From a bacterium (lineage in GTDB: Bacteria > Patescibacteriota > Gracilibacteria > JAHISY01), in the NCBI GenBank assembly GCA_021779375.1, contig JAJYAT010000006.1, forward strand, positions 1-33,514: a DNA stretch of 33,514 nucleotides. Reading direction: 5' to 3'. The notes under the pieces were generated by a model. The model worked only from the letters and a program-made list of their open reading frames with translations. It did not search any database and was not told the DNA's origin. Both the position numbers and the translations under genes were made by a program. Every line of letters begins with the position of its first letter. The first letter of the stretch is position 1. This document shows, piece by piece, positions 14,016-21,829 of this stretch.

Positions 14016-16193
14016 TTAATTAGCGGTGACGATTTTGCTCGTCTGGGAAACATTGCCGAATGGATCATAAATGCGCAAGATGACTTCGTATTTTCCGGCT
14101 TTCTCGAAAACGTGTGTGGGTTTGACGTCTGTGCCTGTCGTGCCATCGCCGAAATCCCACGCGATTTTATTGAAGTTGCCGCTCGAGGCGCTGGCGTCGA
14201 AAGAAATTGCGAGTGGCGCCGGACCATTCACGCGCGACAGCGTGAAATCTGCGGCGAGCGAAGCGTTCGAAGCGACCACTTTCAAAGTGTCGGAATACTT
14301 CTTGCCATCGTCGGTGTGGAGCGTGAGCGTGACAGGATATTCGCCGACGATGCCGAAGATGTGCGAAGTCTGGGCGCGGTCGTAAATGAAAGTCTCGCTT
14401 TTGCTATTCTCCGAGTCAAAGTTCCATTCATAAGAAATAATTTTCTTACCAGTCGGGACGCGCGAGCCGGACGCGTCAAAATTAATCGTCAGCGGCGCAG
14501 GACCAGAGAGTCGGTCGGCGCCGAAATTAACAATGGCTTTTTCCTCTGCGACATCGACCAGGACAGTCGCGCGCGACTCATTGTTGTCAGCGTCGGTGAC
14601 GCGCAGCGTTGTTTCGTATTTTTTCGAATTCAAAAACTCGTGCTCGACCGTGCTGCCCTCTTCGTCCCAGAGTCCGTCGCCATCGAAATCCCATTCGTAT
14701 TTCACGATGTTGTCGTCCGGGTCGGTCGATTTCGTCCCGTCAAATTCGACTGTGAGTGGAGCTGGTCCGCTGACTGTTTTACTCGTACCGGTCGCTGCCG
14801 GGGTCGTGGTGATGACAGCTTTCGGACTAAAGCTCTTGTCATTTACCGTGATTTCATTGGTCACTGTGCTGGTTTGTCCATTCGCGAAAGTCACGACCAG
14901 CGAGACGGGATAATTTCCGGCTTTTTCGAAAGTGTATTTCGCACGTTGTCCCCACAGAGTCGCGAGTCCGTCGCCAATCTGCCACTCGTATTTTTCAATC
15001 TTGGAATTTTGCAAAGTATTTTTCTCATAGTTCGCGAAAAGGCTAACGGCTAGTGGTGCGTAACCGCTCTGCGGAGTCGCCTCGATCCAGATACTGGCGT
15101 CGACTTGATCTACCGGTTCGCGCACGGTAATCGTCTTTTTGAATGTTTTGGTTTCGTGCGTGCCACTATCATTCAAATCTTCCGATGTGACAGTGAGACT
15201 GACGACATGTTCACCGATTTTGTCGAAAGTCCACTCGGCTGTGCCGTAGGTCGAACCTTCGCGATCCGGGCGACCGTCGCCATTCAGATCCCAGCTGAAG
15301 TTGGTAATTTTCGCACCGTCGGGATCTTTGATCGTGTTGGAACCGAGCTTGACTGTCAGAGGTACGATGCCCGACTCTTTATCAGCTGTGATTTCCCCGT
15401 AAATTTCTTGCTTGGCGATGGAAACCTCTTGCTGATATTCGCGCGTCTCGATGGGTCCGCCTGCTTTGGGCTGTAATTTGATTACCAGTTTGACTTCATA
15501 AACTCCATTATTTTTGCCGCGATCCTGGAAATAAATTTTATTTTTGATTCCAGTCGCATCGACTCCCCCATCACTTTCCTTGTCCCATTCGTAGCTCACG
15601 ATGTCGTAAGTTTTTGCAAACTTGGAAGTGATTCTTTCGGCGGAAAATTCAATCTGAATCGGTGAAGTTAGATTGAGCGTATCAGCCGGATTCGTCACGA
15701 TTTCGACTGGCAGATCCGGCTCTTTGATTTCGAATTGACTGAAATAACCGTAGACCAGTGACCAGAGCACTACGACGACGATGAAAATCCCCAGGCTCAA
15801 GAGTGAGCGTTTGGTGGCGCGTGATTTGCCCACTTTGTCATCCGGTCCTGCGAGAAATCTGCGTGAGACCCCGAAAATTAAGACGATCAAACTGATCAGC
15901 GCAATCGCGCCAAACAGGAAATTCACCATACCAATCGACCAGTTTTTGAGGCTGGATGGATTGAGTCCGAGACTCGTAATCGTATTTTCGTCGGCACTCA
16001 GACCGAAGGCCATCGCGAGTAGCAGAATCAAGAAAACCGATAAAAAGATAAAGAGACAACCTAGCGTCATCTTTTGGGCGTTCATCGGTTTATTGGCTGG
16101 AGCTTTCGGCGCAGCTTCTCCGCTCGAGCCGAAATTATCCTCACGGTGCAGCGGGGCGATTTCATCGAAGTCGGCAAGATTTTGGTTTTCCAT
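14016..16193 (-). CDS. Membrane protein with tandem PKD/Ig-like domains
   Basis: This 725-aa protein has a short acidic cytoplasmic N-terminus, three membrane helices (about 42-64, 88-108 and 131-151) and a long extracellular part. The exterior holds about six PKD/Ig-like domains: a degenerate one (about 160-265), then about 268-365, 370-455, 460-560, 560-650 and 650-725. Typical PKD cores are GPAPLTVEFDGTKS, YEWDFDGDG and WDFGDGTTG, each with an H-x-F or Y-x-F strand and an aromatic-P-V-x-L. Such domains mediate surface protein contacts. It is the fifth gene after the 44-aa peptide in the pilus cluster and starts 9 bases after the 183-aa pilin, so a structural or adhesive role in the same apparatus is likely. 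Confidence 0.9.
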   Translation of the reverse strand: MENQNLADFDEIAPLHREDNFGSSGEAAPKAPANKPMNAQKMTLGCLFIFLSVFLILLLAMAFGLSADENTITSLGLNPSSLKNWSIGMVNFLFGAIALISLIVLIFGVSRRFLAGPDDKVGKSRATKRSLLSLGIFIVVVVLWSLVYGYFSQFEIKEPDLPVEIVTNPADTLNLTSPIQIEFSAERITSKFAKTYDIVSYEWDKESDGGVDATGIKNKIYFQDRGKNNGVYEVKLVIKLQPKAGGPIETREYQQEVSIAKQEIYGEITADKESGIVPLTVKLGSNTIKDPDGAKITNFSWDLNGDGRPDREGSTYGTAEWTFDKIGEHVVSLTVTSEDLNDSGTHETKTFKKTITVREPVDQVDASIWIEATPQSGYAPLAVSLFANYEKNTLQNSKIEKYEWQIGDGLATLWGQRAKYTFEKAGNYPVSLVVTFANGQTSTVTNEITVNDKSFSPKAVITTTPAATGTSKTVSGPAPLTVEFDGTKSTDPDDNIVKYEWDFDGDGLWDEEGSTVEHEFLNSKKYETTLRVTDADNNESRATVLVDVAEEKAIVNFGADRLSGPAPLTINFDASGSRVPTGKKIISYEWNFDSENSKSETFIYDRAQTSHIFGIVGEYPVTLTLHTDDGKKYSDTLKVVASNASLAADFTLSRVNGPAPLAISFDASASSGNFNKIAWDFGDGTTGTDVKPTHVFEKAGKYEVILRIYDPFGNVSQTSKIVTAN

Positions 16194-16202
16194 TTTTGAA
16201 GA

Positions 16203-16754
16203 TTAAGAGTCTTTACCTGTTGGTCCTGTGGTAATGAGAGTATTGACCAGGGCGTAAGCTATCATGATTACGATAATTCCGACGACTACCCAGACAATAA
16301 TGTTTTTGGCTTTTTTAGCTTGTTCATCATTGCCCATCGAGGTGACATAAAGAAAGCCAGCATAAATCACGAAGATCATCGCGATAAGTGCGAGGAAGCT
16401 GAGGAAAAAATTGGTCCACTTGAGGATGGCTCCGCGGAAAGTGGTTGTGCCATTTATGCCAGTAATGACGATACCGGCGTAGGCATCCGGATCAGGAGCG
16501 ACGAGACAATCACTGCCGCCGCAGCCAGGCTGTTTCGCGACTCCGCCGCCTGTGCTGAAATTAAATCCGCCGGTCGAGATGTCGATGCCGACTCCGCCCA
16601 GGACGCCGTCGAGCATTCCACCGAGATTCAAATCAAATTTGGCCATGAGGTTTTGACCTGCCATCCTGCCAAAGATTGCCGTGCCGACGATGAATATGCC
16701 GAGCACGATGCCGATGATGAATTTTCGATCGAGAAGTATTTTTTTGAATTTCAT
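16203..16754 (-). CDS. T4SS pilin-like protein, single module
   Basis: This 183-aa protein has an N-terminal hydrophobic segment (about 11-30), a glycine-rich linker with two cysteines (CGGSDC) and a C-terminal pilin-like module (about 110-175). The module is helix, short charged loop (GNDEQAKKAKN), helix ending in AYALVNTL. This two-helix pattern is that of VirB2/TrbC-like pilins and of the T4SS_pilin family common in CPR genomes. It shares most of the loop and second helix with the 621-aa neighbour. It lies between that gene (8 bases away) and the PKD gene, in one operon. Confidence 0.85.
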   Translation of the reverse strand: MKFKKILLDRKFIIGIVLGIFIVGTAIFGRMAGQNLMAKFDLNLGGMLDGVLGGVGIDISTGGFNFSTGGGVAKQPGCGGSDCLVAPDPDAYAGIVITGINGTTTFRGAILKWTNFFLSFLALIAMIFVIYAGFLYVTSMGNDEQAKKAKNIIVWVVVGIIVIMIAYALVNTLITTGPTGKDS

Positions 16755-16762
16755 TTTAATTT

Positions 16763-18628
16763 TTAATTGCTGTAGCCGACATCGATTCCGCCGATGCTGA
16801 CATCGACATTTGTACCACCGCCCCCGCCGCTACCGCCGTCATTGCTGAGGAGCAGTGTGCTGACGATAGCGTAGGCCGAGAAAATAACGATGATACCAAT
16901 CACAACCCAGATAATAATATTTTTGGCTTTTTTGGTTTGATCTTCGTTGCCAGCGGCAGTGAGATAGAGGAAGCCAGCGTAGACGAGTGCGGCAATCGCG
17001 ATCACGCCGACGAAAGGCAAAGTGAAATTCGTCCAGCCGGTGATCGAGCCGATGGCGCTGTCATAAGTATTGCCCTTGTAATTCGAGGCAAACGCAGTCA
17101 GTCCTTTGGCTGAGCCGACGCCGTCGAAGACTGTGCCGGAAGAACTGGCTGAACTCGCAGCGTCGGTCGAGATTCCGAGCGCACCGGCAATCGCTTTGAC
17201 TCCGGCGCCAAGCGCACCAGTCGCTCCGCCGATGAATCCGCCCACAACCTCGAGTGGTGCGGAAATGACTGACCCGAGGACACCGCCCGTGAATTTAGCT
17301 CCGCTCACAGCTCCATTTTTCGCGGTGGTGGCTCCGCTCGAGATAGTGTCCCAAAGTCCAGCTTTCAAATAGCGGGCTTCGATGTCATTCATGACTGCGC
17401 TGAGTTTCGGACTGAAGTCTGCTTGTTCGTCTGCGGCTTTCAGTTCTTCGATTTGTTTTTGCAATGGTTCGATTTGCGCTTGCGCCTGGATAGTTCGTTT
17501 GGAGGTTTCATCCTGCAGATTCAAAATGAACTTTTGATAAGTCTCTTTTTGGAGCACCCAGGTGATGACTTGGCTCTGGCATTTATTGGCGTCTTTATTC
17601 GCTTTCATGCAGTTTTCCAGCGCAGCCGTCTCAGTCTGGAAATCTGCGCGCTGGCTGGTTTCTTCCGCCTCGATTGCTTTCAGTTCTTCCTGCGAAAAAA
17701 CATTGTCAGCGATATTTTGGATTTGAGCTTGGAGTGCGGCAATCTGTTCGGCGTTTGATGCTGCCGTATTTTTGCGACTGATGAGTGCGCGGATTGCGGC
17801 GACGCCTTTCGTGACGACGTCTTGTTGGTTTTGCGGCAAGCCTGGAATTTTCGCCTCAATTTTCTGCAGATTGGACTCGATTTCATCCAGGCTGACTTTT
17901 CCCTCGGTGACGTCACTGATCGCTTTTGCGAGATCGCGAATGACTGTGGTGTCATCGCCCAGACCGACAATTTTGCGGATATTCGCGATACTGGTCGTGA
18001 CGATTTCGCGATCAGAGAGCGAGAGATAAGGAGTGCGTTCCTCCATCTTATTGAGCTGCTCGAGGATGACCATCGCTTCCGGTTCGGTTTTCAGGTTTGT
18101 GCGAATGGTGGCGACATATCCCATGATATCTTTCGCGAATCTGCCGTCATCATCGACGACAGCCTCTTCGATTTTTTGCAGCTCAGTTTCGATTGCACCG
18201 AGCTGATTTACGAGGAGTGACGGTTCGATTTCTTTTTGAATTGTTTCGACTTCGACTGCGATTGAAGCTTTCGGAAACAGCGATTGATTTTCGCGTTCGC
18301 GTAGGATGATTTCTCCACTCAGACGTTGTAAATCATTCCGTAAATTCTTGAGCGCTGTGAGTCGGGAGTCGAGATTTTCAGGGCAATTTGCGCTTTCCAA
18401 GTACTGATCGTAGGCACCGCCATCTTCTTTGCCGATTGCTTTGAAATAAGTCTCGCGTGCGGATTTGACCTTATCGACTTCGACTTGAATTTTCGAAAGT
18501 GTACTGATCGTAGCTGGCGAATTGGCAGCAAGCGCGTGGTTATTGCCAAAAATTAAAGCCGCCAGGATGGTGCATCCGATGACAGATAGTAGTTTTTTAT
18601 TAGTACGAAATTTATTTTTGGATGGCAT
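16763..18628 (-). CDS. Secreted coiled-coil protein with C-terminal T4SS pilin module
   Basis: This 621-aa protein starts with a signal peptide (MPSKNKFRTNKK, hydrophobic LLSVIGCTILAALIF, then ALA-ANSP). Residues about 40-395 are helical with long heptad-like stretches and four cysteines. A glycine/alanine-rich zipper-like stretch (about 420-500) follows, then one pilin-like module (about 530-595) with the loop GNEDQTKKAKN and the ending SAYAIVSTLL. The tail is glycine-rich and includes NVDVSI. The ATG at 18628 lies 4 bases after the stop of the 419-aa gene; an upstream ATG at 18667 would overlap that gene and spoil the signal peptide. It may be an adhesive or spacer-bearing minor pilin. I know no such fusion by name. 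Confidence 0.82.
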   Translation of the reverse strand: MPSKNKFRTNKKLLSVIGCTILAALIFGNNHALAANSPATISTLSKIQVEVDKVKSARETYFKAIGKEDGGAYDQYLESANCPENLDSRLTALKNLRNDLQRLSGEIILRERENQSLFPKASIAVEVETIQKEIEPSLLVNQLGAIETELQKIEEAVVDDDGRFAKDIMGYVATIRTNLKTEPEAMVILEQLNKMEERTPYLSLSDREIVTTSIANIRKIVGLGDDTTVIRDLAKAISDVTEGKVSLDEIESNLQKIEAKIPGLPQNQQDVVTKGVAAIRALISRKNTAASNAEQIAALQAQIQNIADNVFSQEELKAIEAEETSQRADFQTETAALENCMKANKDANKCQSQVITWVLQKETYQKFILNLQDETSKRTIQAQAQIEPLQKQIEELKAADEQADFSPKLSAVMNDIEARYLKAGLWDTISSGATTAKNGAVSGAKFTGGVLGSVISAPLEVVGGFIGGATGALGAGVKAIAGALGISTDAASSASSSGTVFDGVGSAKGLTAFASNYKGNTYDSAIGSITGWTNFTLPFVGVIAIAALVYAGFLYLTAAGNEDQTKKAKNIIIWVVIGIIVIFSAYAIVSTLLLSNDGGSGGGGGTNVDVSIGGIDVGYSN

Positions 18629-18632
18629 GTTT

Positions 18633-19892
18633 TTAGAAAGTATTGCGAATTGAGCTCCAAATCCCAAAGATTATTTCAGCTTGCGCCCGCTTCACCGCGG
18701 AAGCTGCGGCGGCGGCTGCGTCAGCGATGGCTTTTTCGGCGGCCGCTTTTTCGGCGGCAGCGTGCATCGCGGCGGCATCCAGTTCGGCTTGCAGGCTCGC
18801 TTGCAGCTGGGCCTTGCGAGCATTCAAGTCCTTGAGGGCAAGTTCGTAAAGTAATTTTTGGGTCGTGGAGGTGGCGATTTTCGTCACCAAAACATTCTTT
18901 TTATTGTGTATTTCTTGATTACACCAACCGAGTCCTTCATTTTCTTTTATATTTTTTGCATCAGTGTGACCAATCTCCAGCGCGACGATGTCGTTCTCGA
19001 GCACTTTGAGTGTGTCGTGGATATCGATTTGCAGTTTGCCGAGCTCGACGATGGCGGCGATGATTTTCTCCTGCGAATCCTTCTCGTTTTGCAGATATTT
19101 CTGGCAGACACTTTCGTCGTTCGCTTTGACGCAATTGGTGTGGTCTTCTTTGTTCTTCGCGACGCGATCACGATTTTTGAAAATGTCTTGCATGAGTTTT
19201 TTCACATAAATCACAGCCGACTCATGCGTGCCTTTTGCCGTGACGAGTGAATATTGATTTTCGACACTCGCGCGCATACCGAAAAGTAGCGTGACCTTTT
19301 GAAATTCTTTTTGGCACATACGAGCACTATTCAGCTCGGCTTCGGCTGCTTGGCAGTTAGATTCATTTGTACAAAAAAATACTTTATCCTCTTTTTTGCT
19401 GAAGTCCGCTGTGAATTCTTCCAGCGAGCGTTCGTAAGTTGTTTTGAGCGTCGTGAGGTCTTTTTCGAGCTGCCAAATTTGATTCTCATTGGCATAGACT
19501 TGATCCTGTGCTGCGCAAGTCCCCTCTCCGCAAAAATTCAGATTTTCAATCAGCTCAGGAAATTCACGCGAGAGATCGGACATCTGCGCGGTTAGCTTGT
19601 CGAAATTCGCGTTGATTTCCGTCGCAGCGCAAATTGGATTTGCCACATCTGCAGTGCTGTCGAGAATATCGTCACGTAATTTTGCTCCAGTCACAAAAAC
19701 TCCGCTCGCGAGTAGTCCGAATACGAGTAAACCCGCGGTCGTGCGTGTGAGTTTGCGGCGAAATTGCCGAAACGTGCGGGCGTTGCGCGGGTTTTTGTTG
19801 GCAATCCGGCGGACAGTGAATCGTACCGCCGGACGCGAACGTCGAAGTTTGTTGTTTGTTTTCGGGGGCATTTTGGCTAAAGAATTAACCAT
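18633..19892 (-). CDS. Coiled-coil membrane protein with RRIANKNPR N-terminal motif
   Basis: This 419-aa protein has a basic N-terminus with the motif F25-T-V-R-R-I-A-N-K-N-P-R36, one membrane helix (about 50-70) and a long helical, heptad-rich exterior (about 80-380) with about eight cysteines. It ends in an alanine-rich helix (about 370-405). It has no pilin module. The motif recurs in the 44-aa and 552-aa proteins of this cluster. A GGAGGT lies 2 bases before the ATG at 19892, too close for a good SD; the internal ATG seven codons later is an alternative start. It is probably a periplasmic or outer structural rod of the apparatus. Confidence 0.75.
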   Translation of the reverse strand: MVNSLAKMPPKTNNKLRRSRPAVRFTVRRIANKNPRNARTFRQFRRKLTRTTAGLLVFGLLASGVFVTGAKLRDDILDSTADVANPICAATEINANFDKLTAQMSDLSREFPELIENLNFCGEGTCAAQDQVYANENQIWQLEKDLTTLKTTYERSLEEFTADFSKKEDKVFFCTNESNCQAAEAELNSARMCQKEFQKVTLLFGMRASVENQYSLVTAKGTHESAVIYVKKLMQDIFKNRDRVAKNKEDHTNCVKANDESVCQKYLQNEKDSQEKIIAAIVELGKLQIDIHDTLKVLENDIVALEIGHTDAKNIKENEGLGWCNQEIHNKKNVLVTKIATSTTQKLLYELALKDLNARKAQLQASLQAELDAAAMHAAAEKAAAEKAIADAAAAAASAVKRAQAEIIFGIWSSIRNTF

Positions 19893-19900
19893 GCACCTCC

Positions 19901-19917
19901 CGTTTTAAATTAAAACG
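19901..19917. terminator. A/T-rich hairpin between the 44-aa and 419-aa genes
   Basis: CGTTTTA-AAT-TAAAACG, a 7-bp perfect stem covering the stop codon of the 44-aa gene. On the minus strand it could attenuate transcription into the 419-aa gene or stabilise the small upstream transcript. Confidence 0.4.
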
Positions 19918-20044
19918 AGAAGATGCGAGCAAGCACGCTGCCTGCGCGGTGCGCACGGAACTGGCGCGGATTGGCGTTGCGGATTGCACGAACCGAGAAG
20001 TGAGCGCGTTTTGTGACGGTGCGAACAGTTTTTGTTTTGAGCAT
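19910..20044 (-). CDS. 44-aa basic peptide sharing the pilus-cluster N-terminal motif
   Basis: It starts at ATG 20044 and ends at TAA 19910-19912. The sequence begins MLKTKTVRTVTKRAHFSVR and carries F16-S-V-R-A-I-R-N-A-N-P-R27, the same pattern as F-T-V-R-R-I-A-N-K-N-P-R in the 419-aa protein and F-T-I-R-R-I-A-N-R-N-P-R in the 552-aa protein. It ends in VLARIFSF where the others enter a membrane helix. About 30% of residues are Arg or Lys. It has its own extended -10 promoter and a structured leader. The motif match in the same cluster is the main reason to accept so short a frame. It may be an adaptor, decoy or regulator of motif-dependent targeting. Confidence 0.6.
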   Translation of the reverse strand: MLKTKTVRTVTKRAHFSVRAIRNANPRQFRAHRAGSVLARIFSF

Positions 20045-20065
20045 GTTATGGGGGTTAATTTTTTT

Positions 20066-20113
20066 GATTTAAATTTTTTGTTCCCCGCTTGCGTGAGGAC
20101 AAGTTTTTAAATC
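20066..20113 (-). promoter_or_regulatory. Structured 5' leader of the 44-aa gene
   Basis: GATTTAAA and TTTAAATC (20106-20113 and 20066-20073) form an 8-bp perfect stem at the predicted 5' end of the transcript. It encloses a bulged inner stem TTGT-CCTC / GGGG-AACAA. About 21 bases separate the structure from the ATG. The whole 124-bp gap between the 552-aa and 44-aa genes is taken up by this leader and its promoter. Confidence 0.45.
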
Positions 20114-20118
20114 TGGTC

Positions 20119-20147
20119 ATTCTAGCATTTCTACTCTTTCTAATCAA
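20119..20147 (-). promoter_or_regulatory. Internal promoter of the pilus cluster
   Basis: On the minus strand TTGATT (20147-20142), a 17-base spacer ending in TGC, and TAGAAT (20124-20119). This matches the architecture of the promoters at 23251-23223 and 29316-29344. It should drive the 44-aa, 419-aa, 621-aa, 183-aa and PKD genes. Confidence 0.65.
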
Positions 20148-20168
20148 ACAAAGTTGCTTGACTGAATA

Positions 20169-21827
20169 TCAAATTGATACTCCGACACTTGTTCCGGATC
20201 CGCCTTCGGAATCCACATTTGTGATTGTGTGTACGATTGCGTAAGCCGAGACAGACAGCACTACACCGATTACGGCACTTACTATAATTTTCTTAGCCTT
20301 GCCGGCGAGGTCGTCATTACCAAAATTCGCGATCCACATAATTCCGGCGACGACGATGGAAATTACCGAGAAGATACCGACAAAACTGGCGATGAAATTG
20401 GTCACGCCCGAGAGCATATTCACGCCATTCAAAGCCGCGACGCTACTTTGTCCGGTCTTCGGATCGACGATGAAGAAAAATTGCGTGACGACCATATTCG
20501 AGAGCATGACGATGACGAGACCGGCGATACTCCAAAGCAAAGTTGTCTTGTGTTTTTTAATAATCTCCTCATTGCCCATCGAGGCGATGATAGCCGTACC
20601 CGAGTAGACCATGAAGAAGACCGCGACCGCGCCCACGAAGGTTTCGAAAAAGCGCACGATGCCGATAATCTGATTCGTCCCGACTAGTCCGAGTCGTGCC
20701 GCCGTACGGCAGGCACTGATTCGCGCTGTCAGCTCGACAGTCGTGATGCCGTAATTTCTCGCGAGTCCAGTCGAGCCGCCCATGGTGGAGACCGTCTCTG
20801 CCACGTTTTCGATTTTTGCCAGACCGCTCATGATGCCACTAAACGACGAGAAGCTGTCCTTCAGACTGCCGAGCGAAGAAATACTGTCGACCACGCCGCC
20901 GAGCGACGAGTTGTTATTGAGAGTGTCTTTTTTCACATAATTCATGAATTCTACGCAAATCGGGTCTGCGGCGCCGGAGGTACTATCCGGATAAATGAAA
21001 GTAAAGATCATCGTGTCGAGCAGCAAAACAGTGACGAAGGCTGTCAGGATATGCATTAGGTATTTTTTCTCCTTTTCGATTTTTTCTTCGCTGCCGCCGG
21101 CTGTCACCATCTGCACGCCCGCGAAAACAATAAACAAAATCGCCGCCGAACCGATGAGTGTTTTGAGGTAGCTGAAAATAATGCGCGCGTTCGCTCTGAA
21201 ATACAGGGCGATATTGTCGAAGATTGCTGGTGTCGCGGTGGCATTGCCGGCTGCGTCCACCGTGACCAAGCTCTGGTGGGGATCATAGCCGCCGCCCTCG
21301 AAGAAGGTGACAATGACTGAGTCGATTGCAAAAATCAAAACAAGCGCGACGATGCTCCAGATTAAATTTTGTTTACCTTTTTTGATGCTCTCCTCGCTTT
21401 GCGCTAGGACGATTTGGGTTGCGGAGATAACCATGAACAGTACGGCTCCACTACCCGCGATGTATTTGAAATAATCTTTGACGTTGTAAAGAACGGCATT
21501 GATTGTCGCACCCATCCCGGTATCTGCGAATTCACCGCCTTGATTCGTCAGGCTTGGGTTACTCGCGTCACCGCTAAATCCAGTAATGTCCTCGAATCCG
21601 GGACCGAGCACTGAGGCATCGGCTGCGAGTAGCTGTGAATTGAAATTTGTGCTGACGAAATTGCTTTCGAAAAAAAATAAACTCGCAACGCCGGCGACAG
21701 CCAGAAAAACCACGACCGCCAAGCGCCAAATTTTTTGGCACGAAGCGCGGTAAAGGCGCGGCAAACGCGGATTGCGATTCGCGATGCGGCGAATCGTAAA
21801 GAGCGACTGCTTTTTTTTGGTGGTCAT
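20169..21827 (-). CDS. Four-module T4SS pilin-like polyprotein
   Basis: This 552-aa membrane protein has the motif F10-T-I-R-R-I-A-N-R-N-P-R21, a signal-anchor helix (about 33-53) and the segment QLLAADAS, which may be a cleavage site. Four repeats of the pilin pattern follow: helix, short charged loop, helix. The loops are QSEESIKKGK (about 140-150), GGSEEKIEKEKK (about 243-254), GNEEIIKKHK (about 415-425) and GNDDLAGKAKK (about 503-513). The last module ends in SAYAIVHT, as in single-module pilins. A cysteine-containing 100-residue insert separates modules 2 and 3. The C-terminus is SVGVSI. It starts 2 bases after the stop of the 456-aa gene. VirB6-like channel function is an alternative. 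Confidence 0.82.
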   Translation of the reverse strand: MTTKKKQSLFTIRRIANRNPRLPRLYRASCQKIWRLAVVVFLAVAGVASLFFFESNFVSTNFNSQLLAADASVLGPGFEDITGFSGDASNPSLTNQGGEFADTGMGATINAVLYNVKDYFKYIAGSGAVLFMVISATQIVLAQSEESIKKGKQNLIWSIVALVLIFAIDSVIVTFFEGGGYDPHQSLVTVDAAGNATATPAIFDNIALYFRANARIIFSYLKTLIGSAAILFIVFAGVQMVTAGGSEEKIEKEKKYLMHILTAFVTVLLLDTMIFTFIYPDSTSGAADPICVEFMNYVKKDTLNNNSSLGGVVDSISSLGSLKDSFSSFSGIMSGLAKIENVAETVSTMGGSTGLARNYGITTVELTARISACRTAARLGLVGTNQIIGIVRFFETFVGAVAVFFMVYSGTAIIASMGNEEIIKKHKTTLLWSIAGLVIVMLSNMVVTQFFFIVDPKTGQSSVAALNGVNMLSGVTNFIASFVGIFSVISIVVAGIMWIANFGNDDLAGKAKKIIVSAVIGVVLSVSAYAIVHTITNVDSEGGSGTSVGVSI

Positions 21828-21829
21828 TT

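Noticed and set aside
14112-15053. 313-codon open frame on the plus strand opposite the PKD gene
   Set aside because: Its translation has no recognisable domain, while the minus strand encodes clear PKD repeats. It is a GC-bias shadow.
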